DNA of 64,000 nucleotides from Asterella californica (Eukaryota > Streptophyta > Marchantiopsida > Marchantiales > Aytoniaceae): the NCBI GenBank assembly GCA_036924285.1, contig JAYKYS010000008.1:17903001-17967000 (forward strand). Reading direction: 5' to 3'. How positions within the stretch are numbered: the stretch's first letter is position 1; every line of letters begins with the position of its first letter. The notes beneath the pieces were generated by a model. The model was not told where the DNA came from, searched no databases, and saw nothing but the letters and a program-made list of their open reading frames with translations. The position numbers and the translations under genes are program-made. Shown here in pieces: positions 13,090-24,202 of this stretch.

Positions 13090-14639
13090 GAAAAACCACA
13101 TATGATAGGTGAAGAAAGAACATTCTAGAAACTGGAAGTTGAGAATCAATTTATCAAGAGATCCAAGTGCTCTTTTGGTCAGTGTTGTTTTCTTTTAGGC
13201 GAGACGAGGAGAAAATCCTTTGAGGAAACTAAATTCTAAAAGGACCAAGTTCTTTTTCTGTTGGGCTCGTCATCAAATATGACTGTTTGTAGCAAAGTTA
13301 TCACGCGACGTTTCTTTCTAAGCAGTTGTATAGAGTACATACCTCTGATAGCTAACTTCTACTCTCAAGGGTGAATTCTGAACTCAGTCGAGTAATTCAC
13401 TTCTCGTTTTTCCTTTATTTGTCCCAAGTTTCCTTTTCACCGTTCAAAGAAGATGGCCTTCTCCTGATCCACAGGGAGCTAAAATACCCACGCTAGGGGT
13501 TTAACCCCCTAAACCCTAAACCACTCTCCTTCCACTGGACCCTAGCGAAACGCCCTTCATCCATTTGCATACCGGCCATTGACCGTGACCTTAAATCAAG
13601 CTCTGTCTTAATGCCTGCCCAGTTATCCTCCAGTTCTCCGCCGGACCATAGCTTCCGCACACTTCGCTCCAGACCCTCCCATTTCCTCAAGCCAAGCATA
13701 CATACGGGACTCAATTTCGAAACTGACTGAAGTCTCGACAGTAGCCACTAAACGCCATTAGGGAAGTACTGAAATAAGCAAGTGCATAATTCTGCATTTA
13801 ACGCAATGTCATCAGCGCGGTTCTGACAAAAGTTTGAACAACTTCAGAGGTGACGCCCATTTGACTGAACCAACCTGACAGGGAGGGTTCTGAAGAGGCC
13901 CCAGTTCCAGATTTCGTAGGTGATTCCGTCACAAGGTAACACGGCTTTTAATTCTGAACCATCTCCAGGGCACGATATTCAGCAGTCTCCTCGACATCAC
14001 AATATTCTTTCCGAGAACAAAAGTGTTCACCTGCTTAGTACGTTCGACCACGTTCGACAAATTTCAAGTGCGCAAACGACTTTCAAATGACAGTTCTCGA
14101 CTTATTCACTTCCCAGACAGACTCTAAGTAGGCCGCCGATGACCTACTGCTGGGCGGCGCATCTGTAACGATGAGCGTTCGTAGCCGAGGACTTCCTGGA
14201 CCAAACAATATTCGTGGACCCTGCGGCGTACAAATCTCCAAATTTTATGCCTCCAAAACCATGGCAAATCACAAATACTTGTGAGGATGTCGCAACCTCT
14301 TCGTACTTTCCATCTGACACAGCAAGCCAACTTGCCCGATAGCTTGGATTCGAACTTGCCCCGAGTGAGATCCAGACACGGAGGAATTCGCGTCAAGCTT
14401 AACCGTCCTGGGTGGCCACGTTGAAGGAAATGAACAAGCTAACAAATTTCCAGATACGGCGCTCGAGGCACAGCTGTCCCTCTATGCTGCATGGCCCCAC
14501 CAGTTTTCTTACACTTCCATGGAATTTGCCTCAACTTTGAGAACAGACAAATAGATTCCAATACTGCTGAACGATGAGAGGGAGTGATCCACCCAAGAGA
14601 GCCGAAATGAGTAACCCAAATGGGTCACCGTAGGTGAAT
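13090..14639. other. Gene-free spacer with a telo-box
   Basis: No recognisable coding sequence. At about 13500-13521 there is CCCCCTAAACCCTAAACC, i.e. two plant telomere-type CCCTAAA units; such telo-boxes are common in plant promoters and at old interstitial telomeric sites. The minus-strand frame at 14124-14396 is not recognisable. Confidence 0.4.
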
Positions 14640-14645
14640 TTTATT
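14640..14645 (-). terminator. AATAAA polyadenylation signal of the DUF760 gene
   Basis: TTTATT on the plus strand is AATAAA on the minus strand, about 207 nt beyond the TGA of the DUF760 gene. Position and orientation suit a poly(A) signal, though plant signals are loose. Confidence 0.4.
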
Positions 14646-14851
14646 TCCAGACTCAGAGGGTGTAGGCAACAAGCTACGATTTGAATCTTATGAATCTGTT
14701 CTATAAGTCTGTGAAAGACTCACAGAAACTTCTATATCGCGTTCTTCTGTTTCTACCTTACAAATACAAGCATAAAGCTACTTCCCACAGCGTCTTACCT
14801 GCTTTACCACTATTAACAGGAAGGGACATGAAGGTGCCTGGCCTTGTCTTC

Positions 14852-17800
14852 TCAAGACCTTGATTCACTCCAATGACCCCAATCGCTCCATGTATCATGC
14901 TTGTCGTCTTCAACATCGAGAACGCTTTCTCCAGAGAGGCTAAGTGTTCGGCTGAGCTCGAGTCGGTACTCCAAACCTCTCATGTAGTACCCCAGCAAAG
15001 TGCACCTGCTCAAATCGAGATGGACGGATAGTTGAGACTTTACCAGAGAGGTCCATAAGCCCCATGGCCGTTCACTCGCACTCAAAGAACCTTCCGAAAG
15101 AAAGAGAGTAAAGTATACTGGTAGCAGGACCACCACCTCCGTATCCATCTATCGACGAGGTAAAGCCTTACCAGTTGAAAAAAGACGGAACCACGGCAAA
15201 CTCGATCTTCGAGGCCAGAGATGACAACCTGCAAAGCCCTTAGTCACAATAACTAGCAACACTGTGAAGGTCAGGGTTAGCTTACCCGACCCTTGTTAGT
15301 TAGGGATAGATTCAAATACGCACCAGAAGAGCAGGCGAGCCAAATAATCTCGGGACGACGTCACTGTTGAATGGCACTGCAAAGGGATATTCTCAATCAC
15401 TTCTGAGGGTCCACATTCCTCCCAAGGACTTGACACTGAACTCGTCCCAAATGGGGGTATCGGAGAAGGCTTCGGCTTTGAAACCATGGTTCCTAACAGT
15501 CCTGCCACAACCTGATCAACTGCTTCCTGTACTTCTTTGGACGGCTGTGAAAGTTCTGCTACCTGTAAAAAGGAGGACCGATACAACATAAAGCTTTCGA
15601 AAACAGAACTAAGAGAGACTCGCAAACATATTGTCCTTAGACTCCGAACGCTGATGTCAACTGGATAGATTTTCCCGCCACTTACATCCACTCCAAAAAG
15701 CTGATCGTTCAGAAACAGATGTATGGCAAACAAACCTTCTCTGGTTCCAAAGATCGCAAGTAGTCAAGTAAATCGTTCTTCGTCGCTAGCCCCGTTTCTA
15801 GCTTTATCTCCGAGGACGATACAGCATTTTTTATGTTCAATCTGCATGCTTCAAGTTCCTGATTAAAATATCAACCCAATACACCGGGAATTATTTATCA
15901 AATACACAGGGAACTAACACTAACAACGTATACGTCTAAAACTGTTGGAACCACCGCAAAGACTTAATAATCCACAAAGCTTTGAAAAAGCAGAACGAAC
16001 CACCTACACTTCAGACAACCACAGATGCAGATACCGACTGACGTGTAGAAAAACAAAGTACAGTAAGTGTTTCATCAAGGTAGCTTGTATACAATATGGT
16101 CCTGGGCATTCAACATTGGGTAAGTTACGCTTTTGCAAAGTTTCACCTTAGAAGTGGCAGATAACTTTTCCCGCAAATGCTGAATATAACTGGCGACCCC
16201 TGAGGACAAGGCACCAAGTTCTTTAGGGACATTTATCTGCTCGGTGTTTCTATACACGTCGGAAACTCCGGCATCGTCTCCGGGGTGATCGCAGCTATGC
16301 AACTGAAACCCACTGGAATCTCTACTTTCTTGTTCTTGTTTCCTGTGATGATCTTGATAACTGACATCTTCAAGGGAGAGTTCCAAGGTGCGCTGTAAGG
16401 AAAGTCGGTACTCCGCGTTGCGTAAAGTATACCTGCAAACAAGCATGTAATGACCTCTTGTGTAAGCACATTCGAACTGATCTGAAAAGTCGACATACAA
16501 AGTCTTGCTTCCAGTAAATAATGAAGGTCGATTTGGTAAACACATCAAAGTGAGAACCCAAGGTGTACAAAGCTACTAACTTTTCATCCGAGGTTGCCAC
16601 CTAAGGTCACTCCCTAAAGTGAGGAATAATTAGGGGTTGCCGGCAATCACATCTTGTCTGATTCAGGTCCCAAGACATAATGTGAAATCAGTGATATCAG
16701 TGCACTTAAGTGTGCACTGATATCAAAGGCATATCTAGAAACAAGAAATAATGCAAGGAAGAAGGTACCCGTGAGAGACTGATGACAGAGGTCAGAAACT
16801 AAGAGAAACGATCCATACAAACACAGGAACGATGTATAAATATCATGTACCAATGGTGTTAGTAAAAGAAAGGGTAACTCTGAACACTTATGCTTTAAGC
16901 ACACTCTTGATGGCTACTAATGCTGAGACATTGGTCAACATGTCTCAGGTCGGACAAGCTCTGGGTGGACGAAGAATTGTATTGATATTAAGGAACAGCA
17001 CACACGCAAAAACACAATTTACAGGAACTAATACACATTAACTAAGCTGGAAACAGTTTATAGCATCTTTTGTAAATTGATGCTACTGCAAAGTATAACA
17101 ATCGACAGTAAAGAAAGGTTCCTGGAAAAGTACACTCGTGAGAAAGATCCATTCGCCACACTCAAAACAGTGATAACTGGTGTAAATACGTCTGCTTCTC
17201 GCTAGAACTTCGCTACAAAAACTAGATCTTCCGCAAGCAGCTCTGCATAGTCTTCACGTACCCAGTCATCATCGAGGAGACCAACAAGCGTGCAAGATGA
17301 TCGCGTGAGGTCTCGATCGTCACATGAAACTGATCAGATGGAAGAAGCCCCAACATCCCGGATATTGTTCTTTTCATCGCACCTGTGCTGTCGGAAGATG
17401 CATCTTTGCTTATGATACTTACATCCAGAGGCTCAATTGCTTGAACCATGTTCAAAAGCAGAGACTCCGACTGCACGACGCAAAACGAACACAGTGAGAG
17501 ACAGAATCTGCAGCCGCAAGAAGGGAACCAAAAAGAAAAACATCAGAAAAAGGTACTATCGAACGGAACTGGGGAATGGATAGACTGTTGCACTGACTTC
17601 CTTTCCGTTAAATTTAAAGAACCGATGAGCTAATGCCCTCGACCTAGACAAGCTGGCAAAAGCACGGATATAGACAAGTCCCGGGATTAAACGTCACGTA
17701 TGTCGGTAGCCTAAGCCTAGGCCACCTGCTACGTCGAGCGAATTACGTGTCAGCTTTTGTAATTTCGAGGTTACCATGTCTTATTGTATCTGAGTATATA

Positions 17801-19226
17801 TATATATACATTATATCTTATACAAATCTATATGGATTGTTCTTGTATTGTGCTGCTATCCACATGACCGACATATATTCCATATTATTTCTTACATATG
17901 TGTATACCATCACTCACGCTTGGAGTAAACATTTAAACGAATTTTGTGATTGTGCGATGTGAAGAAGCCCTAACTAATTACACTTGGTGATATCCAATCC
18001 CCTAGCTGATCTAGCACTGTAGCAGCAGCAAACTGTTTGAGCTCATGGTATATGACGTGAACCCTGCGCAGGAATACAACACTAATTAGTCATTCTACGG
18101 CAAGTGTTGACTGTGTCAAGTCTGGGTCAAGTTCGAGTCATTCCACTGTTGTGCTCAGTGTCAATCCAGAGTCTCTTGAGCTCCTCAGAGGTGTACGAGT
18201 ATGGCTGAGTCTACCAGCAGTTCAACTTCTAGTGTTTCCAACAGAAAACACTATACCATACGGGCCATAATTCAAAAGTTTCTAGTATGAAGGTTGAAGT
18301 TTATACAAGTAAGAGATCTGATTACATAGTCCTTGCATGCTATTCAATACTGTTCATAACAAGTGCCTCAGACTAAACGTGGCTACTTATGTTCAAGAAA
18401 CTGCAGTAGGAAAGAAGATGATAAGAGCTTCCGGAACAACTCAGAATGAAGTAAACGAAATAATCATAGGGAGAGTTTCGCAACCGAAGCTGGCTGAACC
18501 ATTTGTAGCATGATAGAAGAGACGGAGTTGTCTCACAAACCTGACAGGCCAACGCTTATTTGGGAAGTCTTTCTAAACAAATAAGACACAACGAAGAATC
18601 ATACTCACGACAATAACTGAGTTGAAAGTTTCACATGCAGAGCAGACGTGAGATCAAGAACCAAGAGAAATACTGGGAAGAACTGCAACCACGACATTCA
18701 TCCCCATAAACTGTCATTCACAACCTCAGAGGTGTTGAACGGAAGGGTGAAAACATACCGTCAGCTTCACACCTTCTTTATCTTCAGGAGGGAAGCAAAA
18801 ATCGGCAGCACTCTCACTATCAGCCCCTTCCCAAAACGCGCCATTAACGCCGGGAATTACAGATGCTCGACTCCTGGAATTATTATTTCTAGAATTCGAA
18901 AAAGTGGCATACTCGCCGGGCCCAAATGCGAGACCTTGCCAGATCCCGAATGATCTTGTTGGACGCGAATTCAAAATTGCCCTAGCACGCACGGAGTATG
19001 TCATGCACTCTAATCCTACATATCCACATGATCTCACGGCAGGTTCGTCAAGGCCATCACGAAGGCTGCAATACCGGCGGCGCAATTTATCCAAGCCCAA
19101 AGCACTAGAATTACAGACAACTGTGGTGGAACCTTCCCCGATTCCAGTCCCAAATCCCTGCAGTGGCGCACATCCTCGAGAAAATGATGCGTTCGCAGAA
19201 CTCGCTAAAGCCGCAGCCCGCGCCAT
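14852..19226 (-). CDS. DUF760 protein, probably chloroplast (At3g17800-like), six exons
   Basis: Spliced product of 492 residues. Exons (minus strand): 19226-18759, 17470-17262, 16432-16147, 15858-15736, 15562-15324, 15005-14852; every intron begins GT and ends AG and the phases match. Residues 1-156 (exon 1) start MARAAALASSANASFSRG, rich in Ala/Ser/Arg as in a chloroplast transit peptide. Two DUF760-type repeats follow: residues about 157-260 with ETSRDHLARLL and NAEYRLSLQRTLELS, and about 350-465 with SSRDYLARLLFW and RGLEYRLELSRTLSLS. An acidic, Trp-containing tail ends at TGA 14852. The family includes the Arabidopsis UV-B-induced chloroplast protein At3g17800; its biochemical function is unknown to me. 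The ORF is intact. Start chosen as the ATG opening the transit-like segment. Open frames on the plus strand across exon 1 are antisense shadows. Confidence 0.88.
16692..16725. repeat. Perfect intronic hairpin, 14-bp arms
   Basis: TGATATCAGTGCAC, loop TTAAGT, exact complement. It lies inside intron 2 (16433-17261) of the DUF760 gene. Confidence 0.9.
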
Positions 19227-20505
19227 GACCTCCTGCTATTTCTGCAGCCCTAATGATTCAAACCCATGCATTCACACCACTTTCGGCCTTCGACTCGTCA
19301 CTGATCACGCATCGCTGCTACAATTCTCCAGTCCGAAATCAAGAATGTCATCATTTCAGTCCTCCTGTACCAGAAAATATCGAGAAAACTCGAAGATTGT
19401 GATACAGGCTCGTCGGAACTGGATACTCTCCAGTCTCTCCACGTCCTCTCCCCCCGTTCCAAGCCACGCACGACACACCATACCGACGACGACGACGAGA
19501 CACACAAACGCCGGGCACGCGACGGACCGGACGCTCTTCCCGGCGCCGAGTTCCTCCGTCGTTGTCCTCCAACATCTCGTATTTACTCTGTGCGTTCTAC
19601 ATTACCCAATGGGGCATTTAGTCCGGAGTCGGGAAAAAGCAATTCGTGCCAAAATGCCCCGGCGGTGCGAGACGGCTTCCTGAAAATTTATCCAATAATT
19701 TAATTTCTCTAATTTGTTATCTGATTTGTTATCTGATCTGGGTTATTTAATTTGTTTTATGTTCATTATTTATTTAGCTATGGGCTATTTAATTAGTTAG
19801 TGTAGGGCTATTTAGTGGCAACCTTCAATCACAAAAACACCCCTTTTATGCTCTTCTGTTTGTCCGTCGCAATTAGGACTATCACCAAGGAGTGACGCCT
19901 CTTTCCGTTAAATTAGTTGCTTATCAAATCGTAATGGATCTAAAAATATAAAGTCGTTCCTTCTTTGTATTTTGGAGCGGTTTTGTGTTGATACATCATA
20001 CTCCGTAGTGGATTATCACGCAAGACATTTAATACATCGCGACTGGTTGATAGATCATAATTTTTATATGTTATTTGATAAGCTAAACATAATTTGATAG
20101 TTATATCTCTTTGTATTATTATTATTATTATTGTTATTGTTATTATTATTTTCGCTGCAAAAACCAAGAGCGTAATCATGACTTCTCCATCATAAACATT
20201 CCAGTCTCTTTGGTTCCACCTCAAAGAGTGGTTTTGTACTGAAAAACCACCCTCTCCCGTGGCTTATGCTATATGAGCCCCCAACCGTATAGTCTTCAAA
20301 ATAACGCAATAATTTGTCTTGAGATGGGCCCCCGGATCCAGTTAGTTAAATATGGAGCTTGGTCTCACCTTACCAATTTTCCTCTTCCTTTGGACCTCCT
20401 CGCTTGAATCTTATCAAAGGAAGCCTCGTCCTGCAAGGACAATGTGATATGTCTTTGTATTCCCTTATTGGAAATCAAAACCATGCTAGTAGGAAATAGC
20501 GAATG
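19227..20505. other. Upstream region of the DUF760 gene and AT-rich spacer
   Basis: The first few hundred bases should hold the 5'UTR and promoter of the minus-strand DUF760 gene; no TATA box could be assigned confidently. The rest is spacer with a TTA microsatellite. No other gene is visible. Confidence 0.4.
20114..20150. repeat. (TTA)n microsatellite, interrupted
   Basis: TTA units interrupted by two TTG units. Confidence 0.9.
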
Positions 20506-20509
20506 GGAG

Positions 20510-21210
20510 CATGTATCACTTTTTATTAAACGTCAGAGATATCAACATTTTAACAGAGTTCTCAATAACTTGCGTAACCAATTCATACAGAAGGTTATAT
20601 ATGATTAGTTTGAGAGGATCATTATGAAGATATGATTATTCAAACAAATATTGAATATTGCATCCAAACTGTAGTTCTATGAAAACTGAGGAAAAAGATA
20701 AACGTTAAAAGAGGTCATCAAAATAATCATGAGCAATTGGCTGACAATAGCATTGGGAAAAATCTAGTGAAAACTATAGTTTACTAAAGCGTAGAGCCAC
20801 GCGGAAGAATGGTGCTGGAGTGGATTTGCAAATTACGACTTCTGAAAATATTCTCTAAACTTGCTTCACTAAATTTAAAGAGGAATAGAGTTTACTAAAG
20901 CGCAAATTACTGGTCGACTGGGTTTGCAAATTTTGACTGGTGATAAATTCTAAATTTATTTCACTACATTTTGATAATTTGGTAATGTGATCACACATTG
21001 TCACTTGAGTACATAAAACCCATTAGTTACTCACTTGAACAGAACTTCTCTCCGATATAAAGACCTATGAATCGCACGAGTAAAAAAGAATTTAATTTAT
21101 AACCTAACCTTTCTAAGAAAAAAATTAGGATATAAATTAAAACTCTTTGCGAAAATAGGACTCTGGTCGAACTCTGGTCATAATATGCATGGCCGATCGA
21201 TATGAATCGA
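20510..21210 (-). repeat. Paired-hairpin repeat, copy B
   Basis: Hairpin 2 is at about 21091-21141 (TTTAATTTATAACCTAACC against ATTAGGATATAAATTAAA). A weak hairpin 1 equivalent is at about 21185-21222 (ATGCATGGCCGATCGATATG with a partial complement). The remaining sequence aligns with copy A in blocks such as GATAAACGTTAAA, AATAATCATGAGCAATTGG and CATAAAACCCATTAG. A local duplication (TTTACTAAAGCG appearing twice, near 20785 and 20893) lies inside it. No coding capacity. Confidence 0.55.
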
Positions 21211-22218
21211 TCATGCTGAATCTACTATGAAGGTTCAGTTTACTGGAAACTCCATGCTAGTTTTTCTACTATGAGGCCGTCGCAGTATAGACTCTCGTTG
21301 GGGACGGAACTGAAATACGTACGCATGAAAGGAGACTTTAAGTAAAATCATGGCAAGATAGTTCTGGTTTTCTTCGGGATGATGTAGGAGTTTTTTCTCA
21401 ATGCCTTTTTTCATCCCTAATTATTTCACTCTTGTTTACTTAGTATCAAACAAGAATTCCAGCTCTGCGGTTTCTATCATATGAGAAGTTGTAACCGATG
21501 TTACAGTTGTAAGATGGATGAATTATATATATCCATGCAACATGAACTTCTGGATAACTTTGCCCGCTTGTTGCTATTGGAAGAGACATAAGTGTTCAGC
21601 AGAAAATATATACTAAGTTGAGAGGAAAACATTAATTTAGCTGTAACTGCTAATCGCACCTTGCAAGGAAGTCCAGACATAACCCATAAAGACAGCACTA
21701 ACATCCTGCTTCAGAGATTAAAGTGCGGCCACTTGCTGATGAAGAGAATATATTTAATGAACACATTTACTGTTTAATTTAATATTTACTAAAAAGATTA
21801 GATAATAAATTAAACTCTTGCATTCTGAAGAGGAGATAATACAAAGAATACGCCTTGGATAAATATGCTATCATCATATATGTTTGGGGAACTATCTTTC
21901 TTTATTCCTAACCATATGCGAATTAACCAAGAGGTTCAGAGGATATAATATGCTCTAACCCTTATGCTGGAAATATTTCTCTGGTAGTACGTCTAGAAAT
22001 TTTATTGCACACTTAGTTCTTTTTGTACTTGTCTTATGGTACCCTTAGCAAAACTTGCATTCCCAGTCCTGATGATTAGATTCTATTAAGTTGTGCAGAA
22101 TCCGTCCCCCAAGCGATTTCCACTTAACAAATTTATAGCGCAGTGTAGTATTCTAACCAAATGTTCCTCTATTAATCACAAATATAATTCTCATCAATCT
22201 AAATATAAAGGTAAAAAG
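21211..22218. other. AT-rich spacer with a further hairpin-2-like site
   Basis: At 21771-21850 there is TTTAATTTAATATTTACT against AGATAATAAATTAAA, followed by TTGCATTCTGAAGAGGAGAT. This looks like a degraded copy of the paired-hairpin repeat. Nothing else is recognisable. Confidence 0.35.
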
Positions 22219-22416
22219 TAAAGTTATTAACTTGTCCGCTTAATCCCTTCGAGGGCATGGGACTGTCCTTTGTGGGTAACCACAGCGTACCCGGACCAGA
22301 TTGCACACATAGCACACACAGCGACTTCTTGCAACTCCAACCGGGAACAGGCGGGCTCGAACCTCAGACCTTTCGCTTAGAGATCTGAGGCCCAACCAAC
22401 TCAGCCACCGATCTTC
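22219..22416 (-). mobile_element. tRNA-derived SINE-like element
   Basis: On the minus strand the head contains a Pol III A box, TGGCTGAGTTGG (22396-22407), and a B box, GGTTCGAGCCC (22353-22363), about 33 bp apart, with an anticodon-arm-like CTCAGATCTCTAAGCGAAAGGTCTGAG between them. The flanks do not pair into an acceptor stem and the sequence continues about 120 bp past the tRNA-like part, ending near GGATTAAGCGGACAAG. That is the layout of a tRNA-derived SINE rather than a functional tRNA gene. Borders are approximate and no target duplication was confirmed. Confidence 0.6.
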
Positions 22417-23843
22417 GGTTATACATACAACATGAACTTCTAGGGAACTTTTACTCTCTTGGTGTTATTGGAGAAGACGTGTTAAGTAGAAATTCGATAA
22501 TAAACTGACAAGAATCTATTTAAATATTAGCTGACATAACCTCTAAAAGAAATGTAGACTCACGGGATCTAAACTGTATAAGTGCGAATATCTACAAATA
22601 AAAAGGATATATTTAATAAATTAAATCTTTTTATATTTGACTCCTCCATTTATGATGGAGGAGGTGAAATATGCAAGGAAGATAGACATTATGTATATAA
22701 TGTAAGCTCAACTCTTACTCCCTTTCACAAGAGCATATATATATTAGTACAATTTGAGCACAGATGTTTTAGACAACCGTGGTTCGTAGTAACCACGATT
22801 AGATGATTACGTAAGCGTCACCATGCCGTTGTTGTACTACAACCTCTCCCCGGTGGAACCCCACAGATCACTGCAAGCATATCTACTGAGTACCTCTATA
22901 TCCTCTTACGGACATTCTCTTGAGGCTTTTTTCTGGACTTGTATATAAACGGCAGATAAAGAAGAAACGAATATAATTTCCTCGTCTCCCTAGGTACTAC
23001 AGGAACCGTACTTTTCTTTTCTCCCTGTATTGCGGAGGCATATTTCAAAACATTTCCATTACAGGCTTTCCGTAGATATGAACAGATGATGAGGAGGAGG
23101 ACGCTTTCCCTCTAGATGAATGGTAAAGAAGATGGAAGAGAAATGTTAGACGAGATGATAAAAGTGGAAAGGTCTTCCAAGGCGGCCGTCTTTACTTGTA
23201 CAAACTGGGAAGCGGTTCGCATGACTCGAGACTCGAGTTCAAACAAAAGGTCAGATATCAGTACTGTAGATCTATCTGTGTTTGGCGGAGGCCGTGACTG
23301 GGCCTGAATTTGGGCCCAGGGCATATATTGGACCGGGATCCTGCAGAAGGCGGGCGAAGGGTTCATAAGGTTGTATGACAGTGATGAACGGTTCGGATAG
23401 ACGCTAAGGCGGTGAGCCGATCGTCGTGGAGCACGGGGCACAACGAGGAGCATCGGAGGGGAAGCATTGTAGGAGAGAGAGCGAACAGCGAACAGCAGCA
23501 TCCGGCAGTACCCGGCAGAGTACCAGGCAGACAGGCAGCGAGCGACGACAATTTGACTATTCTGATCAACCATTGACTGGTGGCTTCGCTTGATTACGAA
23601 AACACCAAAAGGCAAGCAAAGCTTATGAGTGTAGTTGTTTCGGTGGAGACGGGCGCCATGCATGATTTTCTCACAGGGCAGACACAGAAGGCAGGCAGGA
23701 ACATAGACAGAGGGAGAGACGGATTGGATTGAAGTTTGAGAGTCGCATTTTATTCTCTGCTCTTCCGTTATATCCAATCCGAGTCTTCCGTAAACAGAAA
23801 ATAGTAAGAGTGGCGTCGTGGCAGTGTTTTTATATTTGAAACT
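22417..23843. other. Spacer upstream of NF-YB
   Basis: No recognisable gene. Short perfect inverted repeats occur at about 22648-22666 (CCTCCA ... TGGAGG) and 22775-22799 (CCGTGGTT ... AACCACG). A 221-codon minus-strand frame (23112-23777) overlaps the NF-YB upstream region; it has no recognisable domain and mixed composition, and I treat it as chance. Confidence 0.4.
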
Positions 23844-23960
23844 GTGAGGACGAGCGAAGAAGAGCGCGCTCTGGTTTACTGCTTTTCCTCCCTCAACAGC
23901 TTCGATCAGACTTTCAAATTGTGCAATTTTCTTCTCTGGCTCACTTCATTGAGGGCCAAC

Positions 23961-24198
23961 ATGCCGCGTCTCGTTCCATTCCTTTCTCCTTTCTTTCCTG
24001 CCCTTCGTACCACAACACCACCTTCTCTGGGCAAACTTGGTATGAAACCTCATGCTTGACGAGCGAATGTTTTGCCTTTCACAGTAGTTAAGTCACCCAC
24101 GCATGTCGTGTAGGTGTGGTATTGCAACTCTCCGAATGAAGCTCACAGATGAGATTATAATGGTTTTGACATGCACCTTCTTGGTCTTGCCAGGTTAA
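23961..24198 (+). promoter_or_regulatory. Predicted uORF spanning the NF-YB 5'UTR intron
   Basis: An ATG at 23961 opens a frame to a splice-like donor at 24040 (CTTG|GTATGA). If that donor joins the acceptor CCAG at 24190-24193, the frame continues into GTTAA and stops with TAA at 24196-24198. This gives a 27-codon uORF whose stop is 4 nt from the NF-YB ATG. The exon borders are inferred from sequence only. uORFs this close commonly reduce or condition translation of the main frame. Confidence 0.35.
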
Positions 24199-24202
24199 AT
24201 TG

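Noticed and set aside
18904..19683. 259-codon open frame on the plus strand
   Set aside because: It is antisense to exon 1 and the upstream region of the DUF760 gene, has no recognisable domain, and the minus-strand gene model explains the region with matching splice phases.
22345..22416. Functional tRNA gene
   Set aside because: A and B boxes are present but the two ends do not form an acceptor stem, and related sequence continues beyond the tRNA-like part; a SINE fits better.
23112..23777. 221-codon minus-strand frame upstream of NF-YB
   Set aside because: No domain, unusual mixed composition and overlap with the likely NF-YB promoter; most likely chance.
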